In this document: one piece after another, positions 25,777 to 35,260 of the stretch | How positions within the stretch are numbered: position 1 is the first letter of the stretch | Layout: every line of letters begins with the position of its first letter | From: Paratinospora sagittata | Lineage: Eukaryota; Streptophyta; Magnoliopsida; Ranunculales; Menispermaceae | Direction of reading: 5' to 3' | Assembly (NCBI GenBank): GCA_035771175.1 | Contig: CM069608.1 | Coordinates: forward strand, 9,062,519-9,126,518 | DNA: 64,000 bases | The notes under the pieces: model-generated | Databases searched by the model: none | What the model was told of the DNA's origin: nothing | What the model saw: the letters and a program-made list of their open reading frames with translations, nothing else | Translations under genes and position numbers: made by a program

Positions 25777-28700
25777 TTAGGCACTCCGAGCTTGTGAGAT
25801 GTTGATCAAGTCCAAACAATGTTGGAACTTGATCCCTGTAACCACCTTTGTAAGCATATCTGCGGGGTTATCTGCAGTCTTGATCTTTTGCAGAAGAATA
25901 CTCCCTTCTTCTACTATTTCTCGAACAAAATGAAAACGAACATCAATATGCTTCGTTCGACTGTGATGAACTTGGTTCTTTGCCAAACAAATGGCACTCT
26001 GGCTGTCGCAGAAAACTTCAACATTCTTCTGCACAATTCCCAAGTCTTTAGTCAATCCATGAAGCCAGATTGCTTCCTTGAAAGCTTCCGTTATTGCCAT
26101 GTACTCTGCCTCTGTAGTAGACAAAGCAACCGTTGACTGTAGTGTCGATCTCCAACTCACTGGTCCTCCTGCCATAGTGAAAATATAACCAATAGTAGAT
26201 TTGCGCTTGTCAAGATCTCCAGCATAGTCCGAATCCACATATCCGACTAGATGCTTACAACTTTTCTTATCTCTCTCGAATTTTAAACCAATATCCACAG
26301 TACCATGAATATACCGTAAAATCCACTTCACTGCTTGCCAGTGGCCTTTACCGGGGTTGTGCATGTAACAACTTACCATACTTACAGCATGTGAAATGTC
26401 AGGTCTGGTACACACCATAGCATACATCAAGGCACCAACTGCATTTGCATATGGAATGTTCTCTATTTGCTTCTTCTGATCCTCAGAATTTGGTGACATT
26501 GATGGACTTAGCTTGAAATGTGGTGCCAATGGTGTACTCACAGGTTTTGTGTCATTGCTAATGTCAAAAGTTTGAAGAACTTTCTTCAAATACTGAGTCT
26601 GAGTCAAACAAATTTTGCCTTTGGCCCTGTCTCGAGTTATCTCCATCCCGAGAATTTTTCTGGCCTCTCCAAGATCCTTCATTTCAAACTCTGAGCTCAA
26701 TTGAGCCTTCAGTTTGTTAATCTCCACCTTGCTTTTAGATGCGATTAACATATCATCTACATATAAAAGTAAGTAGATAAATGTACCATCTTGAAGTTTG
26801 CGATAGTAGACATAATGATCAAACTGACTCCGGGTATATTTTTGCCCTTGGATGAAGCTGTCAAATCGCTTGTACCACTGTCTCGGTGACTGCTTCAGGC
26901 CATACAGTGACTTGCTCAACTTGCAAGCCCAATTCTCTCTTCCTGGTACTTTGAATCCATCTGGTTGAGACATATATATCTTCTCGTCCAAATTACCATG
27001 CAGAAAAGCAGTTTTGACATCGAGTTGGGCTAACTCGAGATCAAACTGTGCAACCAAAGCCAATAATATTCGAATTGACCAATGCTTAACAACAGGTGAG
27101 AACACCTCATTGTAGTCAATTCCTTCCCTCTGAGCGTAGCCTTTTGCTACCAGTCTGGCTTTGTATCGGATATCATCTGTGCTGGGAGAGCCTTCCTTCT
27201 TAGCGAAAACCCATTTGCAGCCAATTGGTTTCTTTCCTTTCGGAAGGGGAACCAACTTCCAAGTCTGATTCTGATGGAGTGATGTCATCTCCTCATTCAT
27301 TGCCATTTTCCACTTATCACTTTCCATACTCTGAATAGCATCTTTGTAATTATATGGAATATCATCTCCGGTGACTGGAAATGCATATGCAACCATGTCA
27401 GTGTACCGAGCAGGTTTGCGGATTTCTCTTCGTGGTCGACTGGTGGCAATTGATTCTGGTTCTTGACTGATGTCTGGTCCTGGAGCCTCCACCTCAACTG
27501 AGATTTCCTCCTCTTCTTCAGGATGGTTGGATATCTCTGCTGACTTGCTAGGAGTTACTGGAATATCTAACTCTACCTGCTGAGGCAAATCTGGATCGCG
27601 ATTTTCTTTATCAGAAACTGAATGCTTTAACATCACAGATTCATCAAAAGTTACATCTCGACTTTTTACAATTGTCTTTGTATCAGGGTTCCATAGTCGG
27701 AAAGCCTTAACTCCTTCACTAAAGCCCATGAAAATCGCTTTCTTGGACCTAGGATTCAGTTTGGATTCTTTCACATGGAAATATGCAGTGCATCCAAAAA
27801 TGCGCAGAGAATCATAATCTGAAACGGGGTGTCCAGACCATACCTCCTTGGGAGTTTTACCATCTAGTGTTGTTGCAGGAAGTCGATTGATGATATGATA
27901 GGCATATGACAAAGCTTCAGCCCAAAATGCCTTGCTCAGTCCAGAATGAGATAACATGCAGCGAACTTTATCTACCAAAGTACGATTCATGCGTTCAGCA
28001 ACACCGTTTTGTTGTGGCGTGCCTGGGACTGTGAAATGTCTGACAATCCCTTCATTCTCACAAAAATTCTGAAATGGGTCTGACTTGTATTCTCCTCCAT
28101 TATCATATCTGAGCCTCTTAATCTTCCTTCCTGTTTGGGTTTCTACCATTTTCTTCCATATAAGAAAGATATCTAGCACTTCATCTTTATGCTTCATGGT
28201 ATAAACCCAAACATAGCGTGAGAAATCATCAATGAAAGTAACAAACCAACGTTTACCGCCCAATGAAGCATTTTGAGAGGGTCCCCAGACGTCGGTATGA
28301 ACATAATCTAATGTTCCTTTTGTGCTGTGGATGGCAGTTCCAAACTTGACTCTCGTCTGCTTGCCTAAGATACAGTGCTCGCAGAAGTCAAGTTTCTCGG
28401 TTTTTGCACCTTTCATAGAACCTTGCTTTATCAAGGTTTGAAGAGCCTTCTCTCCAACATGTCCGAGCCGCATGTGCCAAAGTTGGGAAGTGTCCGATGA
28501 AACATCATTAGAATTGGTGCAAGCTGAGACACTTCCGATTACTGTGTGTCCGTCAAGGAAATAAAGATTTCCTTTCTGAGTACCCTTCATGGCCAAGAGT
28601 GCTCCACGTACAACCTTTAGGACTCCACCTTCAATGGTTACCTTGTAACCGCTGGAATCAAGGACTCCTAAGGATATCAGATTTTTCTTCAGATCTGGAA

Positions 28701-29772
28701 CATATCTGACGTCCGTGAGCCTTCTTGTTGTACCGTCATGCATCTTAAGGCGTATAGTTCCAATACCTTTTGTGTGGCAGGTATTGTTGTTGCCCATTAC
28801 CACGACTCCTCCATCGAACTCATCCAGTTTTGAGAACCAATGGCGATTCGGACACATATGATAGGAACATCCGGAATCTAAAATCCATCTATCAGACTGA
28901 ATGTCTATAGATGAAACTGAGAATGTAGAATCTTCTTTAGCCTTCTGTGCCACATTTGCATCTGTCTTGCCCTTATTTGGACAATCTTTCTTCCAGTGCC
29001 CCATTTGGTGACAATAGGCACATTCATCCTTTGCAAGACGTTGACGTGATGAAAGACCTTTTGACTTTGAGCGGGATCGGCCTCGCCCACTGGATCTATC
29101 AGATCTGTTGTTAGCCCTGCCTCTGGATACTGTCAAGGCTACTGGTGATGCTTCCTTGTGACCGCGTTGGTCCTTCCTTCGATACTCGTTGTTCACCAAA
29201 ACATTTGAAACATCACTGAATTTAACCTCATCTTTACCATATAGCAAAGTTGTTGTTAAATGTTCATAACTTTCAGGCAAAGAGTTTAACAACAATAGTG
29301 CCTTATCCTCATCAAGAGGGTCAACATCAAGATTTAGTAGATCAGCAAGAATCTTGTTGAATTTATCAAGATGCTCACTCATGGGAGTACCTTCCTTGTA
29401 CTGAAAACGATAGAGATTCTTTTTCAGGTAGAGGCGGTTCTCTACGCTTTTCGTCATGTACTTGTCCTCCAGTTTCTTCCACAGACTTATTGCCATAGTC
29501 TCTTTCATGACAAAGTACTTCTGATCTTTGGCCAAACAGAGTCTGATTGTTCCACATGCTTGACGATTGACGAAATACCAATCATCATCGGACATATCCT
29601 TGGGCTTGGTTTCCAAGGCGATATGTGATCCTTCCCGGAATAAGAGATCTTGAACTTCGCATTGCCACATGCCAAAGTTGTTGGTGCCGTTGAATTTCTC
29701 CACCTCGAACTTTGCGTTGAACATCGAACTTCTTTGCCAAGGCCTGCTTGTGCTTGGGATTTCTTCCGCCAT
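25777..29772 (-). CDS. Ty1/copia Gag-Pol polyprotein, intact
   Basis: 1331 aa in one frame, usual length for Tork-type copia. Gag is residues 1-240, with a CCHC knuckle C251-x2-C254-x4-H259-x4-C264. Aspartic protease has its active site D299-S-G. The integrase HHCC finger is H433/H438/C464/C467 and its catalytic D494, D557 and E593 are present. RT has LDVKTAFLHG (D918) and YVDD (1004-1007). RNase H starts near GYVDSDYAGD (D1180) with TEAEY and CDSQSA (D1256), and ends shortly after DNPADMLTK. It packages, copies and integrates the element in virus-like particles (family knowledge). All catalytic residues I can place are present and there is no internal stop. Opposite orientation to the surrounding L1. 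Residue numbers come from manual counting. Confidence 0.97.
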   Translation of the reverse strand: MAEEIPSTSRPWQRSSMFNAKFEVEKFNGTNNFGMWQCEVQDLLFREGSHIALETKPKDMSDDDWYFVNRQACGTIRLCLAKDQKYFVMKETMAISLWKKLEDKYMTKSVENRLYLKKNLYRFQYKEGTPMSEHLDKFNKILADLLNLDVDPLDEDKALLLLNSLPESYEHLTTTLLYGKDEVKFSDVSNVLVNNEYRRKDQRGHKEASPVALTVSRGRANNRSDRSSGRGRSRSKSKGLSSRQRLAKDECAYCHQMGHWKKDCPNKGKTDANVAQKAKEDSTFSVSSIDIQSDRWILDSGCSYHMCPNRHWFSKLDEFDGGVVVMGNNNTCHTKGIGTIRLKMHDGTTRRLTDVRYVPDLKKNLISLGVLDSSGYKVTIEGGVLKVVRGALLAMKGTQKGNLYFLDGHTVIGSVSACTNSNDVSSDTSQLWHMRLGHVGEKALQTLIKQGSMKGAKTEKLDFCEHCILGKQTRVKFGTAIHSTKGTLDYVHTDVWGPSQNASLGGKRWFVTFIDDFSRYVWVYTMKHKDEVLDIFLIWKKMVETQTGRKIKRLRYDNGGEYKSDPFQNFCENEGIVRHFTVPGTPQQNGVAERMNRTLVDKVRCMLSHSGLSKAFWAEALSYAYHIINRLPATTLDGKTPKEVWSGHPVSDYDSLRIFGCTAYFHVKESKLNPRSKKAIFMGFSEGVKAFRLWNPDTKTIVKSRDVTFDESVMLKHSVSDKENRDPDLPQQVELDIPVTPSKSAEISNHPEEEEEISVEVEAPGPDISQEPESIATSRPRREIRKPARYTDMVAYAFPVTGDDIPYNYKDAIQSMESDKWKMAMNEEMTSLHQNQTWKLVPLPKGKKPIGCKWVFAKKEGSPSTDDIRYKARLVAKGYAQREGIDYNEVFSPVVKHWSIRILLALVAQFDLELAQLDVKTAFLHGNLDEKIYMSQPDGFKVPGRENWACKLSKSLYGLKQSPRQWYKRFDSFIQGQKYTRSQFDHYVYYRKLQDGTFIYLLLYVDDMLIASKSKVEINKLKAQLSSEFEMKDLGEARKILGMEITRDRAKGKICLTQTQYLKKVLQTFDISNDTKPVSTPLAPHFKLSPSMSPNSEDQKKQIENIPYANAVGALMYAMVCTRPDISHAVSMVSCYMHNPGKGHWQAVKWILRYIHGTVDIGLKFERDKKSCKHLVGYVDSDYAGDLDKRKSTIGYIFTMAGGPVSWRSTLQSTVALSTTEAEYMAITEAFKEAIWLHGLTKDLGIVQKNVEVFCDSQSAICLAKNQVHHSRTKHIDVRFHFVREIVEEGSILLQKIKTADNPADMLTKVVTGIKFQHCLDLINISQARSA

Positions 29773-29998
29773 TTAGACCGAAGATATTTATGACGCCGAC
29801 AAGTGCTTGAAAAATGATAAACAACTCCAACTAAGCTATATCAATAACTTAGCAGCTGAATCTGCAGAAACTGATTGCACGGTTGCGTCCGGAACGGTCG
29901 AAAATGGTGGAAACGAGTCTGACTTTGCTGAAATCAGACGAAAAATGAGCCGAATATGGTTGGTGAACAGGAATTGATGAATAGGATCGGGCTGAACG

Positions 29999-30260
29999 CG
30001 GACTAGGCTTGAGGAACAGTGACGGGCCGAAACAGTGGCTGGGGCCGGTGAACAGTGACGAGCCGAAACTGGGGCTGGGGTGTGAATAGTGACAGGTCAA
30101 AAAGGGACTGGGCCTGTGAACAGTGACGGGCCGAAACAGTGGTTGGGCCGATGAACAGTGCCGGGCTGAAACTGGGACTGGGCCGTGAATAGTGACGAGC
30201 CGAAACAGGAGGATGGGCCGGTGAACAATGATGAACAGTGTCGGAACCGGGTATGAACAG
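29999..30260 (-). repeat. Tandem GAACAGTG/GGGCCGAAAC repeats in copia leader
   Basis: Seven or more imperfect ~35-bp units combining GTGAACAGTGACGGGCCGAAAC with a variable GGGCTGGG spacer. They lie in the untranslated leader between the 5' LTR and gag. Confidence 0.8.
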
Positions 30261-30475
30261 TGTCAGCAAATGCAGTAAGGGATCAAACTTTGATCGGCTC
30301 CTGTGAACTCGTTTCTTGTCCGTTTTTCTCGCCGTTGATTGCGTTGGACTCTTGGGAACAAGAGCTACCTCCACGGGTGATCAGAAAAATGTTCCGATCA
30401 CTTTTACAGAATCTAAAAAATTTCGACGTTGTATCGAAAAATTCGACAGTGTCCGTTTTTTCTTCCAAAACTTCA

Positions 30476-30492
30476 CCTTGTCTCTGATACCA
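30476..30492 (-). other. Copia primer binding site
   Basis: Minus strand TGGTATCAGAGACAAGG, three bases from the LTR end. The first 11 bases match the initiator Met tRNA 3' end complement. Confidence 0.85.
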
Positions 30493-30495
30493 ATT

Positions 30496-30922
30496 TGTTG
30501 TGCGGAATCGTGGTAAAGTATGAAAGAAAAACAAGACAACAAATTTAACGTGGTTCGGCAAATTGCCTACGTCCACGGGAGACAACAAACTTGTATTATC
30601 ATATAATACAAACTACACCCTTAGGTGAATTTTACAAATTAGATCTCTTAAATAGATCTCTCAGAATAGAACTCTCTGTCTCTCAGGAATGAATTTTAAG
30701 AATGAAGTTAAGCTCTATTTATAAGTGTAATATGGGGCAATTTCGTAATTATAAATATATATTTAATATATTTATATTTAAATTAAATCAAACTTTAGGC
30801 GCATTCGGCGCCGTCACATTTCGGCGCCGAATGCGCCATCATTCCTTAAAGTCGCCCAATAGGTGGCCTGGCCACCCATATTTCAGCCACCTAATGGTCT
30901 ACCACATGGGTGGTCCCCAATA
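30496..30922 (-). repeat. 5' LTR of the copia element
   Basis: Right-hand copy on the + strand, 427 bp. It differs from the left copy by about 10 substitutions and no indels that I can see. Confidence 0.95.
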
Positions 30923-33709
30923 CGAGTATCTAGGTCTCCCATCCATGATTTCTAAGAACAAAAGACGTTCCTTTGAGCCTCTAGTGGACAGGATTTGGTC
31001 AAAATTAAGGGAATGGAATAAAGGTCTTTTCTACAATGGTGTGCTTCAAATTACCAAATCAGTTTGGAAACATATTGAATGTTTAATGTCAAAATTCTGG
31101 TGGAGTAAAATCCATCAAGAAAGAAGTATACACTGGAAAAAATGGAAGAACTTGTGCATTGGAAAAACGCAAGGTGGTTTGGGATTTAGAAATATGGAAT
31201 TGTTTAATCAAGCCATGTTAGCAAAACAAGGCTGGCTTCCTTGATGCAAAACTTGGAGACCAACCTTCTTACACGTGGAGAAGTATCCTTTGTGGGGGAG
31301 AGATTTGCTTAAGCTAGGGATTCGTTGGCGTATTGGTAATGGGAATGATGTGCGTGTTTACCATGATCTATGGTTGCCCGAGCAACCGCATTTAGGCCTT
31401 TCTCACCACCATCTTTACCTAATAATACAAAGGTATCCTATTTGTTGCATGCAGACGGCTTTTGGAACATGGAGATCCTCCAAAGAAATTTTCTACCTGA
31501 AGACATATCAGAAATTCTCTCTATCCCAATTAGTAGAAGATTTTCCAAGAGGTACAATTGTTTGGCACTACAATAAACATGGCAAATATTCAGTTCGAAG
31601 TGGCTATCATTTGGCAGTAAGTTCAAAACAAGGGTGCTCTTCATCCGATCCTACAGCTTTGAGTGCTTGGTGGAGCAAGTTCTGGTCCTTGAACATCCCC
31701 AGCAAGATAAAATTATTCTATTGGAGGGCGGTTAATCATCTACTTCCATCAGGTGATACTCTCGCAAGTCGGCATTTGAAAGAGATAGGTACATGTTCAG
31801 CTTGTTTAAAAGGACCGGATTCTTTAGTTCATATTTTGTTCCAGTGTAAGGTTGCAAAAGTTGCATAGCATGAGAGTTATTTTAGTAGTTGTTTCCACCC
31901 GAAATTCACAAAAAATGACTTACCAAGATTATTGAATGTGGGAGATTTATCATTCTGTCAAGATTGGGATAGAGCTATTATACTGATGTGAGCTCTCTGG
32001 GGTAATAGAAATCGTTCCTTCCATGGAGAACGAAGACAAACAGGAGAGGAAATTGCAAATTGGGTTTCATTGTTCCATATTTCTTATCAAGAGGCAATTA
32101 AGGTTGCTCCACCACAAAATCAGCCTTTCGAAAGAACATTGGCAAGTCGTCATGAATGTTGGCAACCACCATGTGCAGGGGATTTGAAGTTAAATGTGGA
32201 TGCAGCTCTTAATCACGAAACCAAATCCATTGGTTTAGGCATTATAATTCACAATGAACTAGGTGAGGTAATTTTAGCAGCGCCTCGACGTCTACAAAGA
32301 TGGTATTCTCAAGAAATGGCGGAGAGCCTAGCACTGAAGGAAGGTTTGGATTTAGCAAAAGAGACTTTATGTAATCCAATTTGGGTGGAATCTGATAGTA
32401 TCACGATCATTAATTTGATCAATGGTCGACAAACAACTCGTCTAGAGATCGATACTGCGATCCAAGATATAAAAATGGTTGAGAACTCTCTTACAGTAAG
32501 GGGATATAATCATATTCCCAGGCAGAATAATAATCCAGTTCATGATTTTGCTAAACATGCTTTATCTATAGATGATCAGGTTATATGGGTTGAGGAAGTA
32601 CCTCTTTGGTTACTTCATGTAGTCAAGATAGACACATTGTTATCCTCTTGTTAGTAATGAAATCATTTAATTCCCTCAAAAAAAACAAAAAGAAGAAGAA
32701 GGGAAGAGTGATAGTTGTAAGAAAATCATAATTGGTATAACGAACATTTTTTTTTTTTTTTTTAAAGGATATAACGGACTTAATTAGCATTGCCCATTAA
32801 AGCTTTTATTTCAAATATAGCTAATCAAATAATGGCTGTGTTAGATAGTATATTGGCAAAAACTATAATTCGAATCAAAAGCTTTTATTAGATTACTTTT
32901 CGAAGCATCATGATATTAATTTCTTAAAATCTCCTATAACGTATTCGTTGATTGGATGGAGGAGGTGGACTAATTTATAGTGTGAGAAGCCCCTCATTAT
33001 TGAACAAAGAAAAGAAATATGTTTATTTTTTATTTTATTTTTTTATTTTTATTTTTATTATTATTATTATTATTAGAAACAATATGGCCTTAAGTCTCGT
33101 GAGGTGTCAGGTCCTTTAAGAACTCACTAATCCCTACGCCTACAAATTGACAAGAATGATCTCGTTTCCAAGGCTTACCGTCAACTAAGTTTGTAAATCT
33201 GTCTTGTGGGTTCGAATATGATACTTTTTCTCTTAAAAAATTTATGTCACAAAAGCCTTTAATTCGATAAAGTGTCTCATAAATATATTTATTAATCTTT
33301 CTACTTTATCGTGACCCGATCATGTGAAATAAATCTCAAAATTTGATTACTGTACCAACGCACCAAACGCTGGCTGAAAAGAAAATTGTTGAATATATGT
33401 CAAAACTCCAAATTCTTTAATGCATAACAACAAAAGATCAAATCAAGTAATTTCATTTTTTTTTTCTCCTTCTATAATAAATTTCCATGGGTTAACTCAA
33501 TCAAAATCATGAATTGTCTACTCGTTGCTTTGATTTAGGCAACAATTAGGCACCCAAAAAATCTCATGAAAACTAAATTCAAAATTTAATATTTGTCAAA
33601 CAAAACAATTTTATTGGTCTTATATGGTCACGCCGGATCAGGTGCTGGACTCATTTGAATTAATGTTCAAACATTCCTCACATGGCTTCCATCACCTTAT
33701 AAGAAAACC

Positions 33710-34004
33710 AGAGGATGGAGACCCCACCACATGTTTAAACTTCCTTTCTTCATTCCTTAATCTCAACATCAGCCACGTACCTCCTTGAATTACGGGCCTC
33801 ATTTTTTGACTCACATCCTTCGCCACGTGGGTCCTTCTTGACCGTCGATCAGACGCAGAGGATGGAGATCCCACCACATATTTAAACCTTCCTTTCTTCA
33901 TTCCTTAATCTCAACATCAGCCACGTACCTACTTGAATTACGGGCCTGATTTTTTGACTTCACATCCTTCGCCACGTGGGTCTTTCCTGACTGTCGATCA
34001 CACG
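33710..34004. repeat. 147-bp tandem duplication with G-boxes
   Basis: Two copies, 33710-33856 and 33857-34004, over 90% alike by eye. Each has CAGCCACGTACC and GCCACGTGGGTC, so each carries a CACGTG G-box/ABRE core. It lies 1.2-1.5 kb upstream of the expansin start codon. Confidence 0.85.
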
Positions 34005-34120
34005 CAGATCAACGATTATAAGACCCACAAAATCCGTCCATCAGGACTCTCAACTGTCAATGTAACCGTCATTAACGGCAAGGTTAACGGACGTTTCGCT
34101 TTCACTAAGCAACATCAGGG
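34005..34120. repeat. Dispersed element A with AACCG/TTAACGG motifs, copy 1
   Basis: Contains GTAACCGTCATTAACGGCA and GTTAACGG, followed by CGCTTTCA. Aligns with 38165-38280 across about 110 bp, including CCCACAAAAT upstream. TAACGG-type motifs are MYB-binding cores. Function unknown. Confidence 0.6.
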
Positions 34121-34835
34121 TAACAGTAAATCTTGTTAGCCTTAAAAAGCGGGCCATGGTAACCGCAGGGGTAGACATGGAATGAATGTGTGGGCCCACG
34201 GTGCGGATGTAGGACACGTTTCGTGGGTCTCACAGCATGAAGAATTTAATCAGAATCGTGTAAGGTGGGCTCCACAGTTGTGACTTTTGTTAGTAATTAA
34301 CCCAAACAAGAGACGGCAAATCCACGTGTTTTGAATTAATTGCACTTTTATGGAAGGTTTTTCCAACTATATAAAGTATTGACATGAAAGTTTCACAAGT
34401 TTTTCCAATCTCTTCCAAATTAATAACATGAAATCATCTTTGAACAACAATAAATTAATGAGGCAAAAAGTTCCGGGGTCGATTAAGAAAAAATGTTATA
34501 CTAATTAAAAAAAAATGTAAATATAGTTCCAACTATACTATTATAGTAATTGAATTATATACTACATACATTTAAAAATGAAATAGATGCATATCTAATA
34601 ACAATAATTATTAATTGTACATGTAATTACATTTTTTATAGTTAGACCAAGATTTTCCTTTAAATAATAGGTTCAAATCCTAAAGGAATAAGGATGTATA
34701 TATCAACCTTTTCTCGGACCTTAGGAAGTATGTGGGAGACTAGACGAGATAAAGCTCATTAGCACAAAAGGGAGGAGTACTATTGTTGAAAAACACTTGA
34801 AAACATGAGATCATCAATTATCAGGTGAATAAATT

Positions 34836-35003
34836 AGGAAGGGCCTCATAGAGTGACTCACAAGTAGACTCATCAAGCATAATTATGTGTGAGGAAGGGC
34901 ATGATAGAGTGACTCACAAGTAGACTCATCAAGCATAATTATGTGTGAGGAAGGGCATGATAGAGTGACTCACAAGTAGACTCATCAAGCATAATTATGT
35001 GTC
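34836..35003. repeat. Three tandem copies of a 56-bp unit
   Basis: Units begin AGGAAGGGC at 34836, 34892 and 34948, with AGAGTGACTCACAAGTAGAC inside. The second and third are identical apart from the end; the first has two changes. They lie 150-320 bp upstream of the expansin TATA box. TGACTCA-type cores are known bZIP sites, which is only suggestive here. Confidence 0.9.
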
Positions 35004-35157
35004 TGAGTCCCTTAGATTAACGTGGGCCCTTGAATATCTATAATAAATTTTCAGGTTAAGGAGAAATAAAAATATGTTGAACATGAAGGTGGATTGTCTA
35101 TGACATCGTGAGAGCATATTATCTATAATAGATATTACCCACAGGGCAAAACTCCTC

Positions 35158-35165
35158 TATAAATA
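35158..35165 (+). promoter_or_regulatory. TATA box of the beta-expansin gene
   Basis: TATAAATA about 96 bp upstream of the ATG at 35261, which predicts transcription start near 35190 and a leader of about 70 nt. Inferred from position and consensus only. Confidence 0.65.
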
Positions 35166-35260
35166 CCAGGCAGTTCTCCAGCAAAACCCACCAACAAGAA
35201 AGATCAATCTTAAAGTACTGTTTTAAGTAAAAGGGTCACCTAAGTGCTAGTATAGTAGCC

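Larger units (their letters stand above)
25216..30922 (-). mobile_element. Young, apparently complete Ty1/copia element (Tork-like)
   Basis: 5707 bp with two 427-bp LTRs that differ at about 10 positions by eye. TSD CAAGT (25211-25215) and CGAGT (30923-30927), one mismatch; removing the element and one TSD copy restores HTKYLGLPS of L1 ORF2. On its own strand the LTR starts TATTGGGG and ends CAACA, so the terminal dinucleotides are TA..CA instead of TG..CA in both copies. Primer site and polypurine tract are in place and gag-pol is one open frame. It could be competent or recently so. Confidence 0.95.
20148..32654 (+). pseudogene. L1 ORF2: endonuclease-RT-RNase H, interrupted
   Basis: Starts at ATG 20148 (MSLLAWNVRG, the AP-endonuclease start). 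A CGA-to-TGA stop is at about 20194. Endonuclease spans to about 20830 (GGDFNEVL, SSDHRL). RT begins with SKAPGPNGM and PISLCNVLYK at 21406-21766, resumes at 24589 after the solo LTR with LALKLDMSKACDRVEW and RQGDLLSPYLF, and has FADK where FADD is expected, so a catalytic Asp is lost. After the copia insertion (25216-30922) it resumes with YLGLPSM, the zinc-binding domain (31680-31850) and RNase H (LNVDAALN, SDSITII; 32190-32560). Stops at 31242 and 31866 and several frameshifts are present. Confidence 0.85.
18559..32695 (+). mobile_element. Full-length L1 LINE, split by two later insertions
   Basis: Bounded by the 14-bp TSD AAGAAGGGAAGAGT at 18545-18558 and 32696-32709. It ends in an A-rich tail (CAAAAAAAACAAAAAG). 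Removing the insertions at 21767-24583 and 25216-30922 and one copy of each of their TSDs leaves about 5.6 kb, a normal size for a plant L1. Order: CT-rich leader, ORF1 (DUF4283 and zinc knuckle), ORF2 (endonuclease, RT, zinc-binding, RNase H). Both ORFs carry stops and frameshifts, so it is dead. Confidence 0.9.
32710..35157. other. Intergenic region upstream of the expansin gene
   Basis: No coding region recognised. It holds a 20-T run near 32750, an (ATT)n tract at about 33050-33076, the 147-bp tandem duplication at 33710, the MYB-type repeat at about 34000-34120, an additional CCACGTGT motif near 34323 and the 56-bp triplication at 34836. The segment from about 33700 on probably includes distal promoter of the expansin gene. 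Confidence 0.6.

Noticed and set aside
33933..34139. 68-codon open frame upstream of the expansin
   Set aside because: Lies over the tandem duplication and the dispersed repeat; no homologue recognised and no promoter or start context.
34836..35003. Regularly spaced repeats resembling an array
   Set aside because: Head-to-tail 56-bp units without unique spacers in a plant nuclear context; a tandem repeat, not CRISPR.
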